64,000 nt of DNA from Streptomyces sp. 15-116A (lineage in GTDB: Bacteria; Actinomycetota; Actinomycetes; Streptomycetales; Streptomycetaceae). This document shows, piece by piece, positions 9,549 to 17,275 of the stretch. The notes under the pieces were generated by a model. The model was not told where the DNA came from, searched no databases, and was given only the letters and a program-made list of their open reading frames with translations. The first letter of the stretch is position 1. Each line of letters starts with the position of its first letter. Both the position numbers and the translations under genes were made by a program. Location: the NCBI RefSeq assembly GCF_025290915.1, contig NZ_JAOCQE010000009.1:1-64000 (forward strand). The letters are read 5' to 3'.

Positions 9549-10874
9549 ATGGCGGACACCACGGGAAACACCCAGGACACCGGAGCACCCGACGACGGCG
9601 GTTCGCGGCCGCGCAAGTCCAGTTGGAGATACATCGGGCCCGGCATCGTCGTCGCCGCGACCGGCGTCGGCGCCGGCGACCTGGTCGCCACGCTCATCGC
9701 GGGCAGCAACTTCGGCTACACCCTCCTGTGGGCCGCGGTCATCGGCTGCGTCGTGAAGATCTCCCTCGCCGAGGCGGCCGGCCGCTGGCATCTGTCCACC
9801 GGCCGCACCCTCTTCGACGGCTGGGCGAGCCTCGGCCGCTGGACCACGTACTTCTTCGGCATCTACGTCGTCATCTGGGGCTTCGTCTACGGCGCGGCTG
9901 CGATGTCGTCCAGTGCCCTGCCGCTCCAGGCGCTGTTCCCCGACGTCATGGACCTCGAATGGTGGGGCATCGCCTGCGCGCTGGTGGGCCTGGTGTTCGT
10001 GTGGTTCAACAAGTACGCGGTGTTCGAGAAGGTCATGACGATCCTGGTCGGCGTCATGTTCGTCGTCACCGTCTACCTGGCGATCCGCGTTACCCCCAAC
10101 CTGGGCGACGCCTTCGCCGGGCTCCTGCCCGTCCTGCCCGACGAGAAGGACTCGATCCTCAACACCCTCGGCCTGATCGGCGGCGTCGGCGGCACCATCA
10201 CGCTGGCGGCGTACGGCTACTGGGTCAACGCCAAGGGCTGGACGAACACCGGCTGGATGAAGGTCATGCGCCTGGACAACCGGGTCGCCTACATCACCAC
10301 GGGCGTCTTCGTCGTCGCCATGCTCTTCGTCGGCGCCGAACTGCTCCACTCCGCGAACGTCGCGATCGCGAGCGGCGACAAGGGGCTGCTCCAGCTGAGC
10401 GACATCCTTCAGGACAAGTACGGCACGGCGACCGCCAAGTTCTTCCTGATCGGCTTCTTCGCCACCTCCTTCACCTCGCTGATCGGCGTGTGGCACGGCG
10501 TGAGCCTGATGTTCACCGACTTCATCACCCGGGGCCGTAGGACGGCGGCCGCGTCGAAGGGCGAGGACATCGCGTCGGGCACCCGCGAGAAGTCCTGGCC
10601 CTTCCGCGCCTACCTCCTGTGGCTGACTTTCCCGCCGATGATCCTGCTCTTCGAGGGCCAGCCCTTCCGCCTGATCATCATCTACGGCGTCCTGGGCGCC
10701 GCCTTCATGCCGTTCCTCGCCCTCACCCTGATCTGGCTCCTCAACTCCGACCGCACACCCGGCGAGTGGCGCAACGGCCCGCTCAGCAACGCGATGCTCG
10801 CCATCGCCGGCCTGCTGTTCCTGGTCCTGTGCGTCAAGCAGATCTGGGACCAGCCGTGGTCGGAGTTCTTCTGA
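9549..10874 (+). CDS. Divergent Nramp-family membrane transporter
   Basis: A 441-residue, roughly 11-helix membrane protein whose first helix (RYIGPGIVVAATGVGAGDL) aligns with Nramp TM1. Canonical Nramp metal transporters carry DPGN in TM1 and a Met/His-containing motif in TM6; here TM1 has GAGD and the TM6 region reads GGTITLAAYGYWVN with no methionine, so Mn/Fe specificity should not be assumed. The start ATG 9549 is chosen because the upstream TTG extension lacks a ribosome site. The stop abuts the convergent anti-sigma-like gene with no gap. Confidence 0.82.
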   Translation: MADTTGNTQDTGAPDDGGSRPRKSSWRYIGPGIVVAATGVGAGDLVATLIAGSNFGYTLLWAAVIGCVVKISLAEAAGRWHLSTGRTLFDGWASLGRWTTYFFGIYVVIWGFVYGAAAMSSSALPLQALFPDVMDLEWWGIACALVGLVFVWFNKYAVFEKVMTILVGVMFVVTVYLAIRVTPNLGDAFAGLLPVLPDEKDSILNTLGLIGGVGGTITLAAYGYWVNAKGWTNTGWMKVMRLDNRVAYITTGVFVVAMLFVGAELLHSANVAIASGDKGLLQLSDILQDKYGTATAKFFLIGFFATSFTSLIGVWHGVSLMFTDFITRGRRTAAASKGEDIASGTREKSWPFRAYLLWLTFPPMILLFEGQPFRLIIIYGVLGAAFMPFLALTLIWLLNSDRTPGEWRNGPLSNAMLAIAGLLFLVLCVKQIWDQPWSEFF

Positions 10875-12152
10875 TCACGACACCGAGTGCCAGGAGGAGT
10901 CGAGGGCGATCGCCCGCAGCTCCTTCATGCTCAGCGCGGGGGTGTCACGTGTGGCGTTCTCGTGCTGGGCACCGCTGTTGAAGGCGCTGACCACGACGCG
11001 CAGCCCGTCGGGGCCCAAGGTGTCGACGGTCCACATGACGACCCCCTCGGCGCCCTTCTCGCCGGGCCCCTGTCGGGTGGTGACCTTCGTCCCGTCGGGG
11101 AGGGTCTCGGCGGAGCCGAAGAGCTCCCCGGCGAGATCGGACGAACCGGGCTGCACATTGATCTGGACGAAGCTCGCTCCCTTGCCGTCGTCCACGACGA
11201 CATAGGCGTACTCCGTCTCCTGGCCACCATGGGAGACCACCTTGAGGTCCTCGGGCAGCAGCGAGACGAGCTTCTCGCGCACGGCGGTACCGCCGACGCC
11301 GGGCGGGGGCACGCTCGGCGGCTCCGACGCGGCCGGCTTCCCGGCCGGCTCGGGGATCGCGTCGATCGCGTCCCGCCACTGCGGAGCCGTGGCCACCTCC
11401 TCCAACTGCGAGGGCGACAGGGGAGGTTCGGGGCGGCTGACCGGGGCCCCCTTCTGGGCCGCCGCGTTCCACTCACTCACGCTGACGTGCTGTCCCTCGG
11501 GGGTAACCAGCTCGGCGGCCCACCACTTGGTGTCCTCGCGCCGGTCCGGATACTCGTACCCCCGCAGCAGCATGAGCCGGGACCCGTCCGCGAGCGTGCG
11601 GGTGGTGCAACTGTCGTAGTCGACGAACACCTTGTCCGGGCACGTGGTGGTCTCGCGCGCCTGAGTGCTGCCCGGCTCGACACGGTACAGACCGACGGCC
11701 ACGGCGGCGGCCCCGTCGCCGTCGTCGAACACCACGCGCGCGTGCGGCCCGAGCTGCGCGTCCGTGCCCCGGGCCTCCTCACCACTGACCTCGCCGGCCG
11801 GGAGGAGATCCTTGAGGGTGCGCAGGAGCTGGTCACCGGTGACGGCGGTCGGGGAGTCCGTCGCGGTGGCCGTCGCGGTGGCGGGGGACGAGGCGGCGGA
11901 CGGGGTGCTGGAGGCGACGGATGCCCGGCCGCCGTCTCCGCCCGGCATCAGCAGTGTCCCGCCCACCCCGATGGCCGCGATCCCCGCCACGCCACCGAGC
12001 ACGACCACCCGCCGCCGTGTCCGCATACGCCGGCCACGGGACTCTCCCGCGGCCGCGAGGGCGCCCCGGTCGGCCTCGAAGGTGCCTCCGGTGTCGTGCA
12101 GGGCGGCCGAGAGCCGCTCCTCGAAGGGGTGGGTGTCCTGGTCTCCGGGCAT
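10875..12152 (-). CDS. Single-pass membrane protein, probable partner of the adjacent sigma factor
   Basis: 425 residues: a short cytoplasmic head (about 1-46) ending in the basic stretch RGRRMRTRRR, one transmembrane helix (VVVLGGVAGIAAIGVGGTLL), then a large extracellular part with two repeated beta-rich halves (ARVVFDDGDGAAAVAVGLYR and YAYVVVDDGKGASFVQINV). It lies 68 bp downstream of a sigma-E-family sigma gene on the same strand, the usual place for an anti-sigma or sensor partner. No ZAS zinc motif is visible, so the anti-sigma role is inferred from position and topology. Confidence 0.75.
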   Translation of the reverse strand: MPGDQDTHPFEERLSAALHDTGGTFEADRGALAAAGESRGRRMRTRRRVVVLGGVAGIAAIGVGGTLLMPGGDGGRASVASSTPSAASSPATATATATDSPTAVTGDQLLRTLKDLLPAGEVSGEEARGTDAQLGPHARVVFDDGDGAAAVAVGLYRVEPGSTQARETTTCPDKVFVDYDSCTTRTLADGSRLMLLRGYEYPDRREDTKWWAAELVTPEGQHVSVSEWNAAAQKGAPVSRPEPPLSPSQLEEVATAPQWRDAIDAIPEPAGKPAASEPPSVPPPGVGGTAVREKLVSLLPEDLKVVSHGGQETEYAYVVVDDGKGASFVQINVQPGSSDLAGELFGSAETLPDGTKVTTRQGPGEKGAEGVVMWTVDTLGPDGLRVVVSAFNSGAQHENATRDTPALSMKELRAIALDSSWHSVS

Positions 12153-12220
12153 GGCGAACCACCGTTTCCGTGAGGTGAGTTGAGAAGGAGAAGTAGGGGA
12201 TCAGGAGGTGACGGACGGGC

Positions 12221-12730
12221 TCAGGATCTGGCGTACTCGCCGAGATCCTCCCCGAGCAGCTCCCGCAGGCGCCCCAGCGCCCGCACGCACCGCGTCCGCA
12301 CCGCCGCTGAGCTGGCGTTCATGACATCGGCGGTCTCCTCGACCGACCGGTCCTCCCAGTAGCGCAGGACGATCACCGCCCGGTCCTTGGCCGGCAGCCG
12401 CGCCAGCGCGTCCAGCAGGGTGAGCCGCAGCGACGGATCGCCGTCACCGCCGCCCGGCAGATCCGGGAACACGGCGGTCGATCGCTCCGTGCTGCTCCGC
12501 CGCCGCTGATGGGCGAGAAAGGCCCGGGTGAGCACGGTCTGCGCATACGCGGCCGGGTTCCCGACGCGCGCGATCCGCCCCCAGCGCACATACACCCGCC
12601 CCAGGGTCTCCTGGACGAGATCCTCGGCGAGATGCGTGTCCCCGGCGGTCAGCAGACACGCGGACCGGTACAGATGCCCGGCCCGCGCCGAGGCGAACTC
12701 GGAGTAGTCCGCCATGCGCCCCTGCCCCAT
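12221..12730 (-). CDS. SigE-family ECF RNA polymerase sigma factor
   Basis: A 169-residue sigma factor of the compact SigE type. Region 2 is YSEFASARAGHLYRSACLL with LAEDLVQETL, and region 4 is LPAKDRAVIVLRYWEDRSVE followed by a helix-turn-helix (VMNASSAAVRTRCVRAL). ATG 12730 follows a G-rich site (GGGGACAGCC); ATG 12715 is an alternative. It directs RNA polymerase to a small stress or developmental regulon. The membrane protein downstream is the likely regulator. Confidence 0.9.
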   Translation of the reverse strand: MGQGRMADYSEFASARAGHLYRSACLLTAGDTHLAEDLVQETLGRVYVRWGRIARVGNPAAYAQTVLTRAFLAHQRRRSSTERSTAVFPDLPGGGDGDPSLRLTLLDALARLPAKDRAVIVLRYWEDRSVEETADVMNASSAAVRTRCVRALGRLRELLGEDLGEYARS

Positions 12731-12808
12731 ACGGCTGTCCCCCCGTCGACCCCGAACCGCTCTCACCTCATTGATGCGGTGGGGCGGGGGAAATGTTTCA
12801 TGCGGAGT

Positions 12809-13378
12809 TCACGCGCTGGCGAACACGGCCCGTGCGGTCGTTCCGTCCGGCCAGGTCCAGCCGGCGACGACGTGGGCGGACGTCGTCCGCGCGTGCTCCG
12901 ACGGGCGCAGGACGCGGTCGATCTGAACCGGGCGGCCGTCGGCGGGAGCGTCGCCGTGCACGGTGACCGTCGGGTCGGGGGTGTCGCTCTCGTTCTGGTG
13001 CTGCGGTACCGCCTCACCGCGCAGAAGGGCGAGCAACTGCTCCGTCACCACCGGGTCGTGGATGCCGTCGTAGACCCACCGGGTGCCGAGCACGCCGTGC
13101 TCGCTGGTGCCGATCAGCGCCTCGTCGGGGGCGCCCTCCAGGGCGGCGCCCCGGTAGCTCAACGGCACGTGATACGCCACCGGCTCCTGTCCCGCCGTGT
13201 CCACCACGACCATGAACTCGATCCCGACCTCGCCCTCCGGATCGTCCAGCCGGAACCCGCCGGCCCTGACCAGCTCCGGCTTCTCCGCGTCGCCGGCGTA
13301 CCAGCTCTGCCGCGGCAGCCACGCCGTGAGCAGCTCCAGCTTGGTGGGCGTCATGGTGGTGCGGTGGATGATGGCCAT
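12809..13378 (-). CDS. Maltokinase N-terminal cap-like domain protein
   Basis: A 189-residue soluble protein from ATG 13378 with a GGGAG ribosome site. The pattern IIHRTTMTPTKLELLTAWLPRQ plus WYAGD and GFRLDDPEGEVGIEFMVV matches the cap domain found at the N-terminus of maltokinase (Pep2/Mak) and in stand-alone actinobacterial proteins. It lacks the kinase domain, so no catalysis is expected. Its role is unknown; glycogen/trehalose metabolism is the family context. It is transcribed away from the gene at 13457. Confidence 0.75.
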   Translation of the reverse strand: MAIIHRTTMTPTKLELLTAWLPRQSWYAGDAEKPELVRAGGFRLDDPEGEVGIEFMVVVDTAGQEPVAYHVPLSYRGAALEGAPDEALIGTSEHGVLGTRWVYDGIHDPVVTEQLLALLRGEAVPQHQNESDTPDPTVTVHGDAPADGRPVQIDRVLRPSEHARTTSAHVVAGWTWPDGTTARAVFASA

Positions 13379-13456
13379 GCACGTCTCCCTCACGTTGTCA
13401 GTGGCTGCTGCCAGGATGACCGCGTCATGACCGCACGGCCGCACCTGGAGTCTCGC

Positions 13457-13858
13457 ATGAGCTGGGATGTCCTTCTCCTCCGTCTTCCCGACGACGTCGC
13501 CTCGATGGGCGACCTTCCCGGCGACTTCACCCCCGCCCCGCTGGGCCCGGCGCAGGACGTGCTGGCCGCCCTGCGCCGGGCCGTCCCCGAGGTCGACCTG
13601 ACGGACCCCGCCTGGGGCGAGCTCACCGGGCCCGGCTGGTCCATGGAGCTCAACATCGGCACGGACGACCCGGTGGTCACCCTCATGCTCCACATACGCG
13701 GGGGCGGCGACGACGTGCTCGTCCCGGTGTTCCGCTTCGCCGAGGCCCTGGACTGCCGGGTCCTCGACCTGGCCAAGGGCGACCTGGCCACACCGGAGGA
13801 CACCACGGGCTGGCACGCCTTCCAGGCGTACCGGGACCATGTGATCGGACGGGGCTGA
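13457..13858 (+). CDS. Small conserved hypothetical protein
   Basis: 133 residues from ATG 13457 (GGAG 7 nt upstream); ATG 13427 is a possible longer start. MSWDVLLLRLPDD, PVVTLMLHIRGGGDDVLVPV and FRFAEALDCRVLDLA are typical of a family of small cytoplasmic streptomycete proteins with no assigned activity. There is no signal or membrane segment. It is 4 nt upstream of the DUF1877 gene, so the two are probably co-transcribed. Confidence 0.75.
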   Translation: MSWDVLLLRLPDDVASMGDLPGDFTPAPLGPAQDVLAALRRAVPEVDLTDPAWGELTGPGWSMELNIGTDDPVVTLMLHIRGGGDDVLVPVFRFAEALDCRVLDLAKGDLATPEDTTGWHAFQAYRDHVIGRG

Positions 13859-13862
13859 CAGC

Positions 13863-14366
13863 ATGGGCATGATCGGCGCATACGCACGGCTCACCCGAGC
13901 CGAGTTCGAGCGCGCGCTCCGTGACCCGGACTGGGCGCACACGTTCGTCCACGAGCTGTGGAACACGGAGCTGGAGGAGACGCCGCCGGCGAACGAGGCG
14001 CGCTGCCACGACATCGACAAGGCGTGGCACGCCCTCGACTTCCTGCTCCGGCGCCTCGACTTCCCCGTCGACATCGTCTTCGGCGAGGAGGAGATACCCG
14101 GCGCCGAGGAGTGGAGCTACGGGCCGCCCCGCTGTCTCACCCCCGAGCAGGTCCGGACCGCCGCCGACGCCCTCGCCGCCACGCCTCCCGGCCGGCTGGT
14201 CGAGGGCGTCACGCCGGAGGACCTCGCGCGGGCCGACATCTATCCCACCATCGTCTGGGAACGCGGCGAGGACCTGGACTATGTGACGGCGCACTACGAG
14301 CACCTGGTGAGGTTCTTCCAGGCGGCGGCCCGCGACGGGCACGGCATGATCGTCTGGATCAACTGA
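13863..14366 (+). CDS. DUF1877 (YfbM-like) family protein
   Basis: A 167-residue protein beginning MGMIGAYARLT, with DIDKAWHALDFLL and the C-terminal LVRFFQAAARDGHGMIVWIN that mark the DUF1877 family of small cytoplasmic proteins. The biochemical function is not known. It is in the same transcript as the preceding small gene and is closed by a strong hairpin. Confidence 0.85.
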   Translation: MGMIGAYARLTRAEFERALRDPDWAHTFVHELWNTELEETPPANEARCHDIDKAWHALDFLLRRLDFPVDIVFGEEEIPGAEEWSYGPPRCLTPEQVRTAADALAATPPGRLVEGVTPEDLARADIYPTIVWERGEDLDYVTAHYEHLVRFFQAAARDGHGMIVWIN

Positions 14367-14379
14367 GCGGCGACACCGC

Positions 14380-14411
14380 CGCCCCCGCCCACGGCAGCGC
14401 GTGCGGGGGCG
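14380..14411. terminator. Bidirectional hairpin terminator
   Basis: A perfect 9-bp stem CGCCCCCGC / GCGGGGGCG with a 14-nt loop lies between the convergent DUF1877 and chitinase genes and can serve both. Confidence 0.6.
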
Positions 14412-14425
14412 ACGGGGCCGGGGTA

Positions 14426-16132
14426 CTACGGAAGGGCGTGGACGTGCGGCCCCACCGCGTTGGACCAGGCGTTGCCCGCCGTCGCGTCCCAGTTGGTGGA
14501 CCAGGTCATCGCACCGCGCAGGCTCGGGTAGGTCTTCGACGGCTTGAACGAGCCGCAGTTGGTGCCCCGGGTCAGGCAGTCCAGCGCGGCGTTCACCACG
14601 GACGGCGCCACATAGCCGCTGCCCGCGCCCCGGGTCGAGGCCGGCAGGCCCAGGCCCACCTGGGACGGGTCGAGGCCGCCCTCCAGCTGGATGCAGGCCA
14701 GGGCGGTCAGGAAGTCCACCGAGCCCTGGCTGTAGACCTTGCCGTCACAGCCCAGCATGGAACCGCTGTTGTAGTACTGCATGTTGACGACCGTGAGGAT
14801 GTCCTTCACGTTCAGCGCGGTCTGGAAGTACGAGTTGGACGTCGACTGCATGTCGATGGTCTGCGGCGCCATCGTGAGGATCATCGACGGTCCCGCCTTC
14901 GCGGACAGCGCCCGCAGCGCCTGTGTCATGTACGTCGCGTTGAGGCCGTTCTCCAGGTCGATGTCGACGCCGTCGAAGCCGTACTCCTGCATCAGCGCGT
15001 ACACCGAGTTGGCGAAGTTCGTCGCGGAGGCGGAGTCGTTCACCGAGACGGTGCCCTTCTCGCCGCCCACCGAGATGATGACCTTCTTGCCCGCGGCCTG
15101 CTTGGCGCGGATGTCCGCCTTGAACTGGTCGACGGTGTAGCCGTTCAGGCCCGCCGAGTCCAGGTTGAAGGTGACCGCGCCCGGCGTGCCCGTCGCGTCC
15201 GCGAAAGCGACCGCGATGATGTCGTACTGGGCGGGGACGTCGGAGATCTTCTGGACCGCCGCTCCGTTGTTGAAGTTCTGCCAGTAGCCCGTGACCGCGT
15301 GCCGGGGCAGATCGCCGCCCCCGCCTCCGCCGCTCTCCTTGGTCCGCGCGGTCACCGCCGCCGACTTGGCGGACTCGCCGGCCGCGTTGGTCGCCGCGAC
15401 CTGGAAGGAGTACGACGTGGCGGCGGCGAGTCCGGTCACGGTCGCCGACGTGCCGGTCACGGCCGTCACCTTGGTGCCGTCGCGGTAGACGGTGTAGCCG
15501 GTCGCGCCCGACACCGCGTTCCACGCCAGGGACACGGACGTCGAGGTCGTACCGGAGACGCCGAGACCGCCCGGCGTGCCCGGGACGGTGGGCTCCGGGT
15601 CACCGCCGCCGCCCCCGTCGGGGCCGAACACCGACAGGTCGTCGGCGTAGTACGCCTGCTGGCCGTACCAGCCGTGCGTGTAGACCGTCACCGAGGTCGT
15701 GCTGGAGCCGGTGGTGAAGCTCGTCCGCAGCTGCTTCCAGCTGCTGGAGTCCGGCGTCCAGGTCGACACGTCCGTGGTGCCCGTGCCGGTCACGCCCAGG
15801 TAGGCGTACCCGCCCTGCACCCAACCGCTGAGCTGGTACGTCGAGTTGGGCTTCACCGCGACGGTCTGGCTGCACCGGGCGTTGTCCTGCCCGGACGGTG
15901 TGGCCTTCAGCGCGGACGCACCGCCGTGCACCGGCGAGGACACGACCGTTCCGCTGTTCGCCGAGCAGGTCCAGCTGCCCAGACCGGCCTCGAACCCGGC
16001 GTTCTTCGCGTTGTTGACGTCGGCGGCTGCCGCGGGTGTCGCACCCGCGCCCGCGAAGGAGAGGGCGAGGGCGGAGACGACGGCTGCGGCCCAGACGCGT
16101 CTGCGTCCGGTCGTGCCTGGTGCGCGGTCCAC
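14426..16132 (-). CDS. Secreted GH18 chitinase with CBM and fibronectin III domain
   Basis: 568 residues from GTG 16132, placed by a GGAGG site 6 nt upstream. After an Arg-Arg signal peptide ending near ATPAAAADV come a jelly-roll carbohydrate-binding module (about 35-170, NAGFEAGLGSWTC...YYADDLSVFG), a Gly linker, a fibronectin III domain (about 185-270), another Gly linker and a GH18 barrel whose catalytic motif DGVDIDLEN is intact. It hydrolyses extracellular chitin. Two tandem 12-bp palindromic boxes upstream fit the chitin-responsive elements of streptomycete chi promoters and DasR sites, so induction by chitin/GlcNAc is expected. Confidence 0.95.
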   Translation of the reverse strand: MDRAPGTTGRRRVWAAAVVSALALSFAGAGATPAAAADVNNAKNAGFEAGLGSWTCSANSGTVVSSPVHGGASALKATPSGQDNARCSQTVAVKPNSTYQLSGWVQGGYAYLGVTGTGTTDVSTWTPDSSSWKQLRTSFTTGSSTTSVTVYTHGWYGQQAYYADDLSVFGPDGGGGGDPEPTVPGTPGGLGVSGTTSTSVSLAWNAVSGATGYTVYRDGTKVTAVTGTSATVTGLAAATSYSFQVAATNAAGESAKSAAVTARTKESGGGGGGDLPRHAVTGYWQNFNNGAAVQKISDVPAQYDIIAVAFADATGTPGAVTFNLDSAGLNGYTVDQFKADIRAKQAAGKKVIISVGGEKGTVSVNDSASATNFANSVYALMQEYGFDGVDIDLENGLNATYMTQALRALSAKAGPSMILTMAPQTIDMQSTSNSYFQTALNVKDILTVVNMQYYNSGSMLGCDGKVYSQGSVDFLTALACIQLEGGLDPSQVGLGLPASTRGAGSGYVAPSVVNAALDCLTRGTNCGSFKPSKTYPSLRGAMTWSTNWDATAGNAWSNAVGPHVHALP

Positions 16133-16191
16133 TGGGGCCTCCGGTGGGGGAGAAGGGGAGGGGGACGGTGGCCACCGTTGGAGGTACAAGG

Positions 16192-16229
16192 TGGTCCAGA
16201 CCAATCACGTTGTCAATAGGTCCGGACCT
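16192..16229 (-). promoter_or_regulatory. Tandem 12-bp chitinase promoter boxes (DasR-like)
   Basis: TGGTCCAGACCA (16192-16203) and AGGTCCGGACCT (16218-16229) lie 60-100 bp upstream of the chitinase start, centred 26 bp apart. They match the known chi-gene direct repeats and resemble the DasR dre consensus (TGGTCTAGACCA). Binding is inferred from the match. Confidence 0.72.
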
Positions 16230-16269
16230 AACAACTCGGCGGCCTCAAGCACCGCTCACGAGGAACGAG

Positions 16270-16692
16270 TTACTCCCGCCCGTCCCGCCACGCCTCAAGC
16301 AGCATCCCCACCGCGCACCCCGCCAGCAGCACCCCCGTCGACATCCAGAACCCCAGCGACCCGAGCCCCGTCCGCTCCCGGGCCAGCGCCAGCGTCAGCA
16401 CCTGCGCCGCCGCCGGTACCGCGCACGCCGCCACCGCGTGCCGCCACGGCACCTGCCGCCACGGCTCCGGATGCACCCGCGCCGCCGCCCACGTCGCCAG
16501 CACCACGCACACCAGATTCGGCAGATGCACCAGCCCCAGCGCCGCCCCGAACGACCGCACCCCCTCCGGCCCCACGAGATGCTCGTACACGAGCGTCGCC
16601 TGCACGGCCTCGGTGACGACCAGTACGATCACCCCGACCGCCCAGGCCCGCACCAGCGCCAACGCGGGCTTCCCCGGCGCCTCCACGGCCAC
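16270..16692 (-). CDS. Four-helix membrane protein
   Basis: 140 residues from GTG 16692, only 2 nt after the lipoprotein stop. Four hydrophobic segments are visible (AWAVGVIVLVVTEAVQATLV, LVHLPNLVCVVLATWAAA, AVAACAVPAAAQVLTLALA, MSTGVLLAGCAVGMLLEAW). It is the last gene of a three-gene unit with the lipoprotein and the pilin-leader protein. No family recognised. Confidence 0.72.
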   Translation of the reverse strand: MAVEAPGKPALALVRAWAVGVIVLVVTEAVQATLVYEHLVGPEGVRSFGAALGLVHLPNLVCVVLATWAAARVHPEPWRQVPWRHAVAACAVPAAAQVLTLALARERTGLGSLGFWMSTGVLLAGCAVGMLLEAWRDGRE

Positions 16693-16694
16693 GG

Positions 16695-17258
16695 CTACCG
16701 CACCTCCACCGACTCGACGATCCGCTCCAGATCAGCGCCGGACACCTTCCCCTCCTGCGCGTCGATCCGCACCGCGAACGTCTCCTGAGAGGAATCCAGC
16801 CCCGTGAGGATCACGCCCTCCACCTCCGCGCCCTTCGCCGGGCCGCCCCCCTCGCCGGTCGCCTCGAAGGTGAAGTCGATCCGCCGGGCGTCGTCCGTGC
16901 CCGTCAGCTCCACGTCCTCCGTGCCCTCGACCTTCGCGCCCATCTGAATGCCCGCCTCCGCGGCGATCGCCGCCTGCTCCGCGGAGTTCGCCTCCGTGAA
17001 GCCCAGCTGCACCGTGATCAGCGCGATCCTCCGCCCGCCCTCCCGCAGCTCCGCCGCCGCCGCGTTGTGCTTGCTGCGCTCACCGGCGCCCTGCTCCTCG
17101 AACCCTTCGGGATACGCCACCGACACGCCCTTCGTCGTCAGCGTCCCCCACCCCTCAGGGACCGCACCCGACGACGACCCGGAGCCGCAGCCGGTCACCA
17201 CCAGCGCGAGCAGTCCGGCAGCCACGCACGTACGACGGATCATCAACGGTGAGGACAT
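16695..17258 (-). CDS. Lipoprotein beside pilin-leader protein
   Basis: 187 residues from ATG 17258 (AAGGAG site). The N-terminus ends in a lipobox (ALVVTGC), so it is exported and lipid-anchored. The mature part (GWGTLTTKGVSVAYPEGFEE, RIALITVQLGFTEAN, RRIDFTFEATGEGG, TFAVRIDAQEGKVSGADLER) looks like one compact alpha/beta domain that may bind a partner. It lies 17 nt downstream of the large pilin-leader protein and is probably its surface partner. Function unknown. Confidence 0.78.
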   Translation of the reverse strand: MSSPLMIRRTCVAAGLLALVVTGCGSGSSSGAVPEGWGTLTTKGVSVAYPEGFEEQGAGERSKHNAAAAELREGGRRIALITVQLGFTEANSAEQAAIAAEAGIQMGAKVEGTEDVELTGTDDARRIDFTFEATGEGGGPAKGAEVEGVILTGLDSSQETFAVRIDAQEGKVSGADLERIVESVEVR

Positions 17259-17275
17259 GACGGCTCCTTGTCCGA

